Below, one piece after another: positions 1 to 13,100 of a DNA stretch of 64,000 bases (position 1 is its first letter; every line of letters starts with the position of its first letter). Both the position numbers and the translations under genes were made by a program. This stretch comes from Ridgeia piscesae (lineage: Eukaryota; Annelida; Polychaeta; Sabellida; Siboglinidae). Under the pieces are notes generated by a model. The model worked only from the letters and a program-made list of their open reading frames with translations, had not been told where the DNA came from and searched no databases. The stretch covers positions 161,001 to 225,000 of the forward strand of contig JAODUO010000556.1 in NCBI GenBank assembly GCA_025642075.2, in the 5' to 3' direction.

Positions 1-1405
1 ATGGAAAATTTTGGAACAATATATATCTATAGTGCATAACCAAAAATAGCCATTTTTTACAGACAGCAGTGGGTCTTTGTTTTACTTCAGTGACTGCTAT
101 AGTTACAAAATAAAACCAGATACATGAATTTTCTAATTGTTTCCTTGGTACCGCGAATCCAAATGAATTCTTGGAATAATGCAGATGAAAAAGCCTGAAT
201 AAAAATATGCTGTTTTTTGAATAAAAATATGCTGTTTTTTTAGAACCCTGCCATAGATGGAAACCAGAAAAAAACAAGAGCATTGGCCATCTGTAGTTAT
301 CTACACATTACGACAAATACAATGTTGAATTCAGAAAAACCTTTTCTTGCAACAACCTTTAATTGAAAATTCATTTCTTTCAATCAAAACATAATATAAT
401 ATTTTCTACAACTCTAGGGATGATGACAGTTTGCATCAATACAAATACATAAGCATCATCGTAAAAATTAAACCATACAAATACAGCAGAGAATGATTAA
501 TCAAACAACAAGACAATGTATCATCTCACAGTACAAATGATATATGCATAAGATCAAGTCAATTTGCTGCTATCAACAATGAAAAATGTATCCATTCTGT
601 GCAAAACTCTTAGGACCCATAACCAAGTCTCCTAAACAAGCTGTAATAAGCACTAATAATGCACATCAAACACAACTAATGGCATTGTGTTGATATCAGA
701 AATATAAGAAATATACTCAGTTTTTGAATGCAGATGGTAGGCAAGTTTCTGACTTGTTTGTTAAAGTTTTCACTAAGCTTAGCTTACATGCGAACCTACA
801 CATAAGAAACCTATCCACCACCTCAAAGATTTCTAATAATCACTTCCACAATTCACACCAATCACCTGTCAAATACTACCAATATTCCCCCCTAGACTTT
901 TGCAGATATTTCCATGCAAAGCGTTAGCCAAGAAAAAGGGTTCACAATTTCCCGGCTTACTTTGCAAACAAGCGTTACTTGCAAAGAAACAAGGATGGAA
1001 AAGTTCTTGTAAAAAAGAAACGCCAACCAAACTACAATAGGCTTGGTTTTAACTTCCAGTCCATGCTTGCAATTTCATGACTTAAACTACATTTACATCT
1101 ACCCACACAGAAACCGCCATCCCCCCCCGAGTGAAAAACTTCAAATGAAGAGCACTTCCTTCACACATATCCACTGATAAATGATCCCATCCACGAAACG
1201 TTCATGAAACTATTCAAGCAATATTTCTGCGTACACAACTAATAAATTTCAACTCACATCGAAAGCCGCCGATGATGGCTGAAATGTCGATGTGAGTAGA
1301 AATTTACTAGTTGTGTAATCAGAAATATTGCTTGAATAATATACTTCCAACTTGATGAACATTTTCACGAATTCATGAAACTACTGAACGAGACGTGTAA
1401 GTTAC
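1..1405. other. EEF2K intron 9 (partial), no exon seen
   Basis: AT-rich sequence with no coding segment resembling the missing EEF2K C-terminus on the minus strand. It contains a 23-bp direct duplication (TGAATAAAAATATGCTG unit, about 196-241) and the foldback element at 1212-1337. Confidence 0.6.
1212..1337. repeat. Foldback (MITE-like) element, 51-bp arms
   Basis: Left arm 1212-1262 and right arm 1287-1337 are reverse complements over 51 bp with about four mismatches, around a 24-bp loop. The outer arm sequence is ATTCAAGCAATATTTCTG. No coding capacity. This looks like a miniature inverted-repeat element; no target duplication is obvious. Confidence 0.75.
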
Positions 1406-1530
1406 CTCTTGTTGCCGAGTCCCTCCCCCAGCTGGTAGGCCTTCGCCATGTAGATCATGGCCAGTCTGTCGCCTGCCTCAGCAGCCAGCAGCATGAAGTC
1501 AATGCCTCTGTTGTTGTTCTCACTCGTCTT
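1406..1530 (-). CDS. EEF2K: EEF2K coding exon 9 (SEL1-like repeat), last exon in window
   Basis: 125 nt encoding KTSENNNRGIDFMLLAAEAG and DRLAMIYMAKAYQLGEGLGN, like the human FDYLLKAAEAGDRQSMILVARAF segment. The acceptor is GTCTGACAG and the donor AAGAG/GTAAC, leaving two bases for the next exon. The following exons (the rest of the repeats and the conserved C-terminus) were searched for in 1-1400 without success and presumably lie to the left. Confidence 0.93.
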
Positions 1531-4500
1531 CTGTCAGACACAACACAAACTGAGACATTGCTCAACTGTAACCTTAGTAGATGGTACAACGGTTCTGATT
1601 AGAACATAGTAACAATTAGTTTTAATGTTTTACCCATCTACTTTATTTATTTATATAATGTCTAAATAACAGTTTTAATATGACTAATTTAATGTGTGTT
1701 CTAAACTTTTATCTGAACATTATTGTTACAGTTTATTTGTTGAGAAAATATATTGCAGTGCTTGAATTTCATTGTACAGTGCTTTGAGCATATTGGATAG
1801 GATGATAGTGCGCTTTATAAATAATATATTATTTTAATTAAATATTATTTTCCCCCATAAAAATTATTCAGTTATATACCTGAAACAGTGTTACCTCCAC
1901 AACTATCATGAGAGTATTTTTTATTCAAGTAGGTTTTCTGTTTCGTTAGGGAAGCAATTTAGTCTCTGCGGAGGATGTTTTACTTTCTTCTGTGTCACTG
2001 ACCACCAGGTGACCGCTGCAGAAGAGTAACAACCCCATGCCATGTTAGGTCCATGACCTCTGGGGGGGGCTGGGCTTTCAATCAACTGACACTAAGACAG
2101 CAACAATTATAAACCAAATAAATAAAATAAAATGTGAAATTTAAACAAATTAATACATATAATAACAAGTTATTAAATAAATAATTATTAAAAATCATAC
2201 AGCAGTATAATACTAAACACCCAAGTAACAAGTGTATTTCAACCAGATAAATGTGTTCAGTTTGAGGTACACACATCGACAGTGCAGTTGACAAGGATGT
2301 CGCGAGGCATGTGCAGGTAGATCTTCGCCATTGTCGCAATCGCCTCCTTCACTCCGAGGTCAGCAGCGTGCTGCTCATGGAACAGTGCGGCGCCAAGGTC
2401 ACCGCCCTCGTTGTCAGACATGGCAAATCGTCCCATCTCGTGGTATTTCGCCAAGTCGTGGTGAATCTAAACAGTCATCGGTCTTCACTACAATCTGTTT
2501 TACAGGAATCATGCATATTTGCATGTTCAAAATAAACCATTTGGCAATATTTTAGAATATAAACACCTCATGATCTTGAGTTTTCTGTTTAGAAATGCGT
2601 CACGTAGCAATGTTATGGGAGGTTTGTTTCACCTTTACCGTTTTTGCACATTTGCTGTCAGAAATTGGTCAAAAAGGAAATGCAAATGCAGCTCAAACAT
2701 TTAGCCCAATATTCCGTTGCAAATATTACTCTGTCACCCCAGTTTAGGTTATAAGAAATATATTGACACAAAATTAATTACAAAGTAGAAAAATGAACTA
2801 AACACAATACAAGTACAAAACACCACAGTAATCTAATTAGTTAAAAAAAGTATTAAGAATAAAAATAAGCCCATTTTAATGATTTCTAATAAAGACCTTC
2901 AAATGAAAACAGCATGTAAACAAAATAAATGTGATGCGATGAGACTGACCTGGCCAAGAATGGAATCACCGATTCGTTTCATGTTCTCCACATTGCGCAT
3001 GTTCATCTCGTGTATGACGCAGGACGGCCGGGCGCCCTCGGAGGCGATGTTCTGGAAACGGATCCTCTCCTCCTCCTGGTACAAGGGCAAACATGGCAGG
3101 GTAACATGGCAGGGTAACATGGCAGGGTAACATGGCAGGGTAACTAACTAACAGACTCACCATCCACATATGCACGCACGCACGGACACACACACACACA
3201 GGCTTGGACACATACACACACATACATACATACATATACACACACATACATACACAGATACACACATACAGATACACACATACATACACACATACATACA
3301 CATATACACATATGCATACACACACACATGCATACACACTTGCATACACACGTGCACACACACACACGCACGCACACACGCACGCACACACACGCACGCA
3401 CACACACACACACACACACACAATACACATATACACATATACACACATATACACACATACATACACACACATACATACATACAGACACATGCACACGCAC
3501 ACGCACACACACATGCATGGTCATGCACACACTACTGTAAAATACTTCTTTCTATTTTGCAGTAACGTAACTATGACAACTGTTTAACTTTATCCGTGTA
3601 ACAGAAGTCATGGCATACAAGCAAATAACAGAAATAATCTACATTCACAGCTACATCAATTACAGCCCAGTAAATAATGACAAATACATAATTTTTTAAA
3701 CAAACAAAAATATTCTTAATATCTATAGATCAATAAGAATGAATGTTATCATTGAACTGTTATCTATTAATAATTAATATTCCTCTTAGTTTACAAATTA
3801 ACAATATTCATGTAATTTTACAAAGCTGGAACAATGCACTTGCAAGGTGCCACAGAATGTAACACACATCAGTGACAACACTTATATAGCTGGTGCATCC
3901 ATGGCTTAGCAATCAACATAAATATGAAGCATCACCCACATTGCACTAGCAGAAGCCACTGGTAAAGATTAGACTGCAGGTGCTTGAAATGGTATAATAG
4001 TGTTATATCAGTTAGTTAGGCTCACAGCCAGTGCAGTATCTACAAACACTTCACACTTGACACATTGTATAACGTTTTAGACACAAAGTCTTAGAATCCC
4101 ACACTAAACTGGAACACTACCATATCAGCATATTGCACAATATTCAATAAAACAATGTTATGTTTAGTTATCCATGCAAATACTCATCTGTCAGATCCGC
4201 CCGTCACAAGCACACCTGACTAAATAACGATGAATGGTGACATATAATGTTTCCATACTACCGGGTATACAGCTAATAGACAGATAGACAACATCTTTAA
4301 AAGAAACTACTGTAACCAGGGGTAGGAATGTACAAAGAAATTACTAATAATAAATACTATTACTATCATGTCAAACTAAAAAACAACCCCTTACAGAAAC
4401 GAGATGGAAAATCTCTAGAAAAGATAGCAGTTGTCAATTGGCACAACCGATGTATTCATCATACGTACAGTTCTTTGTAAAGGTAGAATCAATCAATTTA

Positions 4501-7500
4501 TTAATGTACGTAGTCACAGAACACATGGTGGTAATATTAATGTATAACAAAGCAGAATCCGTCACTTGTTTGAGTTTAGTAGACAAACTTCATACGCACA
4601 CACTCACTGCAACTTTCAACGCAGTCCATCAGAAGACACACACGTCAATAAGGAAAACATCCACGGCATAAATTACAAGATTACAAAATAAACTCTATTA
4701 TCATGCAACGCGGGACTAAGACTAGTTTCAAAATCGGAACATAAGTTTCTATTTTATGATATTCATATTGAAGCAATTTTGACATATAAGACTGAAAGTA
4801 TAAATGTTTTGGATGAAATTTACATCAATGTTTCTTCTTTACTGGTTTAGCCAATCGTGAATCATGACGTGTGGTGAGCGAGTTGTTTAATGTTAGAAGA
4901 TTTTTAGTGGATTATAATATGAAAACATTTCTTCATTGTTTTTATGGGGTCAGTTGCAGGAGGTGTGTGCTGGTTTACATGAGGTGCAGACACACAGACA
5001 CACAGACAGACAGAGTGAGAGAAAACTTATACCAGGGACAACAAATCGTCGTGACCACTGCTGCTGGCGAGTCCCGACTGTAGTTAAGAAGAAACCAGTA
5101 AACAACGACCAACAAAAACAACAGAAATTTAGTTATCAACAAAACAACAACAATCAAATTTATCCTGTCTATCCATAACATTCAATTATTTCTAGAAGAA
5201 AACAATGTGTCATTTTCAAAGAAACTCCTGCATTCGTTTTGGCAAAAGACAGCAGACTGCAAACTTTCCCCTGTAAATATGCGAGACAGTGCATAAAATA
5301 GCAAGATCCTCTGACTGCAATATATGCAATACCCAGTCACCCAAGCACAACATATGCAGGTATCTGTGTACATAGATCTGAGTATAACTTAGTCAAAGTT
5401 ACACGTTGGCCATTGTCAATCAACAATACAAATGCAACTCTCTGATCAGCAAAAAAAACGTCTTTGTAACGTCATTTCTTTTAGCAGGTAAACATTACAA
5501 AGCTTATCATGACCACTACTACATTTTTTTATTTACCTTTAAAGCGGAATCTTTTCCTGGGGCCAACCAGCACTACACTAACTACCATGTCCCAGAGGCA
5601 CTACATGAAGCCACTACACCACCCACAACCCAGGTGGTGATCAGGGGTGGGTCGACCCCCCCTCGGCAATACGAGAAAAGGGACATCACTACCCACCTCT
5701 GTGAGCGTGGCACTAGAGCCACTTTCCTCCGATCCACTCAGGAACCGCGACCGACTGCACCGGACCGGTACGTCCACGGGGCTCCCAAAGAGCAGCTCGA
5801 TCTCATCGCTGGGCACGAGGTGGGGCGAGAGCGGCTCGTCATCGGTGCTCATGCTCCTCATGCGGTCCTCCTCACTGCACTCACTGACCTCTGACACGGC
5901 AGAGCAGGACGAGATGGTGCGGTGACGCTTCAGGAAGGACCCGATGTCGACCGAGTCGTGAAGTGACGGGCTCACACACATTTCTGTGCCACGCACCATT
6001 GTCGTCGCATTTTGCTGGTGAACAGAAGTCATTTATTTTCCTAATTATTTTACAAGTTTTTCCTTATTTTTTATGTTATTTTTCCTAAATTAATTTGCTT
6101 GTTTTTACTTAATTGTTATCATAATATCAGCAATTATATATTTCTATATAATCTATTTAATATTTAATATAATTATATGTTAACTGCCTGAGAATATGTT
6201 TATCCATATTTACTTATCTTATTTATGTATCTCGAAAGCTGATAATTAAACATTTACCAATAACATGATAATAAAAATTATGTAATCATTTTTATAAAAT
6301 AATATAATTTGTTATAGCACAATGTGATACTAATTAGTTTACGGCATGTGAAAATTCACCAGTTTACTTAAAGAAAAATGTAATCAAAGACAGACAGACA
6401 GACATATCTTATTTACATACACCAGGCATAAGATTCAATGGCAAACGGTGCGTGCAAAGAAGTCATGCGTGTTTACATCGTGTTTGTTCACATGAGATGC
6501 CCTGGACTGCATCCACTGATCACGTTACATCCCTCCAGTTACATCAACCGCATTTACGACTAAGTTATTGATAGAATCAGGTTTTGCATCAAGACATCTG
6601 CGGTTACATCAGGGATCACGTTGCGAGTCTGCAAACATTCTCCTTTTTATTGCTTTTTGTCACTTCTTGTGTGTGTATACAATGTTACATCAGCAATTCC
6701 TCCAGCTGTAATTATAGATTTATGATAGAGTATAAATTACGTTCAACATTTTGTTTGCGAAAATATTTACCGATTTGGTCTACAAAAAGAAAACTATATG
6801 GAAATTCAAGCTATACATTTTGTTTTAATAAATAAATAGGCTAATAATTATCATGTTGCATTTATAACATAATATATTTAGTATGAAAAATAAGACATCT
6901 TCTTTTTAGTTCGAAACTGTCATAATTCAAGCCGCCATAGAATATAGAAATATGTGTAGTTGATAAATCTACACACCAATATAATAGGTGAAGGTATCAC
7001 TTTCCTCCAAACATCATCAGTACAAATTTGCATGAATCAAACAAAAACGCATAAACAGAATCACGCTGCGTGATTGAAAACACAACATGTGGTGCCACCT
7101 ACCTGCATCTTCAAGAACTTCTTGTGTTGTGCACTCTCGGAGGATGCAAGGTCAAACTTTGAGAGTCGGAGTGACTCGCAGATGCCGTTACACACATGGG
7201 AGTGGAAGAAGAGCGCCATGCCCCGCGTGCCCAGGTTGCCGTCCCCGTAGTCACCGCCGTCAGCCGTGTGGATCTGGGGGTCAGTCCACAGGTCGCCCAC
7301 TCCCTGGATGTCCACAACTATCATCTTGTGGCCAGACTGCTCAAACGTGAAGTGGCTGAAGGCCTGTGACAGACGACAGCAGTTGTGTTAGTTAATTCGA
7401 TGGCATAATACTACAATTTGTGGTTTGTGTTGAGTATCATTTTAAGGAAAATACACAGATATACTTACACGGCACCAAATCTATTTCAAACCATTCAACG

Positions 7501-10120
7501 CATTTTAGCTGTAAAATAATAATAAATTAACTGCTAACAAGACTACGTTTTATTTTATGTTATCATAATGAATAGTCGAAAATTAAAATTAAAAGCAGGC
7601 TTATCACCAAGTATAAAAGTCATTACAGAAGTTAAAATGTTGTTTAAAACATAGAGTTAGTCAAATAATTATTTGAAATGCTGCCTTATGTTTCAGTTCA
7701 CATATAGCCATGGTTGCAGTTAAAAATACTGATTAAAAGTTAGCTTTCCTTGGCAATTTAAGTTGTTGAACTTTTCTATTTATTCAGAATACGGAAAGAG
7801 AGTAAATGGTTGCATATTATTATGAATTGCCTAAACATTGTAATTGTAAATAATTGTTTGTAAACATAATAATGGTTGGTATTACATCTGTAATTGTCTT
7901 TTGCATAATAACTTTCAGTCTAGACAATTACTGACACTTTAAAATAGTAATTCAGAATGCACAAGAATTATAATGCTAATATGGATGGGTGAATGTTGAT
8001 AATAATCCACTTATTAAACAACCAATCCTCCTGTCATCGCTATTTATATTTATCCATAAATAGCCCATTTGTAATGTATTAGTATCACAATGGCCAACAA
8101 ACTTATTAATGAAGAAATGAAATGGATATTTCCTTTAAAAAAGCCGATCAATAACAAGAAAGCAATTTAAAAGAATCATCATCTTTCAGCTATTCACACA
8201 AGACGGCTGACAGCAACATTTACCACTTTGTAATTTCAAAAATCTACTATTCGTCTATTAGTATGAATCAATAATTAGTCACTACAAGGCAGTACATATT
8301 AATGAATCGTGATTTATCCTCCGCCATGACGCCACTAACATGGCCTTCTCCACACTAGGGCCATTTATTTAACTACTTTCTTGGTTAGAAAGCTACGAAA
8401 TATAGAAGAATACGAAGACCTTGTAATTAATTTGACTAAAAACACACCACGTTACCACTCCCACCTACTTTCCTTAATGACACAAAAATTATTTAAAAGT
8501 GCTAAATACCAAGAAACTGGGTCTATAAATGTAAGTTCATCTGTCTCACTGGATTTCTGTTTCACAATTTGGCATTTTTTAGAAAGTATGCAACGAATCA
8601 CTGCGTTTTGAACCGAAGCAGTACAGGTTTGACACAGTGGCCATTGAGTGTGACACCCACTGGGTGTGACACCCACTGAGTGTCACCTACGTGGGAACCA
8701 ATCAATACCATCCAGCCCACCTGAATCCTGTCACCAGGCCATGGAATAATAACATGAACAGACCCCATTTCAGCAGAACACGATTACATTTCCAGATGAG
8801 CGAGCATTTATACGACAGCGTTCAATTAATTAACAGGAATAGGCAATGACTTCCACCAGTTAACAGACACGCTGAACTGCTAGATGGTGTTAGTTAGGCA
8901 TTTAATTTTAAATTAAATACTCTTAATCTTTGAAACTCAAACTACAACTTAATTGGTAATGTTACATTCTGTGGTTTAGTCTATTGCTGTGGCATTGAAG
9001 TTGTAAAAATGAAAAAAACATATATTACCAGAACCACATGCACACCACAATACAATACGATACGATCTCAGACAACCACATAATATCACACAGTCTCCCA
9101 GGATACAGAAATAAAACTTGCTTAGCAAAGAGGTCTGGTGAAACACCAACATTTACCTGGAGTTCACAACAGTGTACAGACAGAAGCAGCCATAACCTAC
9201 AGGGTGTGCGTGCGTGCGTGCGTGCGTGCATGCGTGCGTGCGTGCATGCAAGATTACACACACCTGTTGTCTCATTATAACACATTCACACACACAGATT
9301 ACTCCACTGTCGCGTAAGTCTACACCAGGACAACACAACCCTGGCCTCCTTATGAAGTCAAACAGCCACGAGATACATCCAGATCCAGACTGTGTCAGAG
9401 CTAACTCTACACATGATAAAATCTTGACTATCTACATAGTCAAAAATATGTGTGCACTGTCCACATAATAATTATACAATCCTGTCCATAAGTGGATAAA
9501 AAAAAAATTATTTGAATATTTTACATAATTTGAAAATTTCTTTGGTACAACATTCAATCAAATGACACCGTTACGGGCTTATTTAGATGCAATGTTTCAT
9601 ACAGTCAAATGTTTCCATATTTATTAAACTAATCTTTTATTCATATATTTAATGATTACTAATCAACAAGGAGCAGGCAAGGTGCTTTAAATCCCACAGA
9701 AGCAGAGAATCTGCATCGGCTGAATTCATGGAAAGTCGGACAATCCACTAAATCCACATTCGAGTGGACAGCGCTAAGTGTCCCTGCGGCCAGAAGATTA
9801 ATAATCAATACCGGCAGACTGTTGCTATCATCATCAGCATCACCGTTAATATCGTACATAAGACCCGTGCGTCGGTGATAAGTGACGCGGCGCTACAAAT
9901 GACATCTCTCACCTGTGGCGTCAGACGGAATGCCTCGTCGACGAAGCCGGAGTTTGAGTTGTACTTGATGTAGTTGCCCTCGATGTAGTGCTCCAGGTGG
10001 AATACTGGCTGCCCCGGCCTGTCATGGAACTCTATCACTGACATCTGGAAGATGTCCACCTGCAAACAACAACATGCACATGGGTTTTTAACATTATAAA
10101 TTACATTTATATACACTGCA

Positions 10121-10172
<52 letters not shown>

Positions 10173-13100
10173 TATAATAAATTTAATATATATATATATA
10201 ATTTTTTTATAATATATATATTATATAATTTTAATATGCTAACATCGATGCACTCTAACTGAATTTCTACTCAAATACCAAGATCCATTCCTATTTTTAC
10301 CTTCATTCGAATCCTTGGACAAATACTGATCCATCAACTTAAAACTACACAAAATGTATCATTAATTTAAATAATCTTAAAGTTTTTTCTGTGAGCTAAC
10401 TGAGTGATCAGCCATTCTCCAGCTAGTGCCACTGTTGTTTAAACCAACACGTCACGATGTTGTTATTTGTTTCGTGCAAAACTGTAAGTGGCAACAACAA
10501 CAGCTGATTGGTGATGATGGAGTGAGTGTCGAGTTATAAAATACTGTAAAAGTGGAAATTGCTGCCTTTTATTTGTCACCGCCTTTTTATCTGTCACCGC
10601 CTTTTTATCTGTCACCGCCTTTTTATCTGTCACCGCCTTTTTATCTGTCACCGCCTTTTATCTGTCACCTTGCAGCTAGCGGCACATGTAATTATGGTGA
10701 CACCATTTATTTACAGACATCATCAAGGCTGGATGGCAGAAGTTAACTGGCCATATCCTTCGACTTGAAAATACCAATGAGTTGTATAGTGATGAATTGG
10801 ACACCTGTGAGGACGAGGTGGACGAGAAGATGTGTCCAGCAAGTGGTGGATAAAAGAGTGAAATGCGTTTGGGTGAACATCCTGGGCAGAGTCAACACAG
10901 AGGGGGCAGCCGACAGGGCGAAATGGTGGACTCTTGTACATGCCCTATACAAGAAATGCCACCCACAGGATCTATCCATTTCACCGACAGTCACTGCTCA
11001 ATTATACACTAATTACCTGATAAATTTTAAAATAACTACTTTTGTTTTTATACAGTTACAGCTTCTGGTCATGGATTTTGGCACATTTGGATCCCATTTT
11101 TGTTGTAGGCATCACTATAGAACCAGGCCTCCAATGGGTCCTTTAATGTGCCTGAACCACGCATTATTTTAGAATTCATCTCTTACTTTCTTCGGGGGGT
11201 TGTGCCTGTTGTATTCCTCGCCCCACAACTTCGCGTCCATCTGTAGTTTAACGTCCTCAAAGTAGACGTCCTTGTCCACCACCTCCATGTAGCACTTAGC
11301 CACGTAGTTGTGGGCCTGCTTCCAGTCGTGACATCGACTGAAGCTCGACAGCTTCTTCCTGCAAACACACACGTTCATGAGAACACGGCAACATGACGCT
11401 AATGTTGTTTCTCTATCTACACAGATGATGCCACCGCGTGAACAATATCCACCAATGCAACTCAGTCGCAACTACACCTAACATTAATCTTCCACAGCCT
11501 AGTAATCATTCGTACCGGCGAGTCGGCGTTTAGAGCAACAGCCATTCCAGATATTTCCGGCAAGGTGCAAACACTACTAATCGCTAACACCAGCATGTGC
11601 AATATAACTAATTGATGTGTGACATATGCTCGTTAGGACATGCAAGGCTGTGGTATTAATGATCAATAACAACGGGATTCCCAGGAGTCGCCAGTAACTA
11701 CCAGTCTTCAGAGAACAGGAACCTGATGCATAATTCTGGTGCTTCCTGATTATTTAAGATGTGTTGAGACTAATGGAGGCAGGGTGTCCTCAACGTAATT
11801 ACTTGTGTGCTGCTTGCCAGACCAGCACAGAGGTGACCTGGGGATAGATTAACATCGGCAAGTGTTTACGTGATGGCACACAGCCTCCGGACCACAAGAG
11901 GTGAAGTGATATTTACTGTCCAATGCAGACACCTCACATGTCTCTCTTATAAGTACAGGGGTGGACCAATCTCACAGATCTGTAATCGAGATTGACCAAT
12001 GCATGTCGGAAAACAGACTGGGTTTCCATTATGCCAAGCCAGACTGTTACGTTCTCAAATGCCAAGCGAAAGGTTAATCATTCGGCTTCTTTTGTTGGTG
12101 GTCAGCCTGGCTTCTGTCCAGGTTCCAAGGCAGTTTCTTCCACTCAGTTATTATAATAAATATGTAGGGCTAAAATCAATATTGTCTAAACATTACAGCT
12201 TACAGATAAACATGAATAAGGTATTGCAGAAAATATACATGTCACATTATAGCTGTCTCTTTAAATCAATTAATTATTTGCTTGTTTCATTTAAAATTCC
12301 TTTTCTGGAAAAGTGCACATATCCAATAAAAAAGTAAGATACAATATTATACACGATGCTATTTATTTGTGCTATTTATTTGTGTCACTTTCCGAATGCA
12401 GTTTTGGTAATGGAACAAAAAACTAAAAATAAATTATTTCATTCTACACTTGGAATAAATTCAATTAGATCCAGGGCTACTGTACACGTAATATTGTATT
12501 GTATTTTGTATCCTTTTTTTATATTATATATATATATATTATATATATGTCATATATGTGTGACATGTTCTAACGAAATGAGTCGTATGTCAAAAAACCA
12601 CACAGCCAAAGTTACTGGACACTGAACATGCCTAGGGTAGAAAGTTTCAAGCGGAGAAAAACGCATTTGAAGTTCGTGGTCACATAAGCACACAGTCGAG
12701 TACATTGTCGATCTAAAATCGGCCGTTTGGCTTCTATTACTCCATTTGATGCATTCGAAATATACTCCCAAGGCATGTTCGCTGTTGAAGATATATCATG
12801 CTATTATTACAACATAATCCGAGTATTTAGTAATGTTTTGTAGCAGCGACCCGATCAATTCCACGTTGTTTACGGCTAGCGAGAGCGCACTGCGCCTGCG
12901 CGCACAGCTCTAAGCCAATCAGGGGCCCGCTGTCAGCTCCTCATGGCGTCTAGTGACGTTTATTCACAGACAGGCCTCTCGCATTAAGCGCTGCTATTGG
13001 TTTACACTTTACACTGACGTCATTGGGGATTTCTACTACAAGAATCCGAAAGAGGGCATCCAGGGCTTTCCTGTAGTACCAAATAAGTCCGCCATGCGTT

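Noticed and set aside
10740..11160. LINE-like fragment (GHILRLENTNELYS on the plus strand)
   Set aside because: The resemblance to LINE post-RT sequence is limited to a few residues and the frame soon stops; not reported as a feature.
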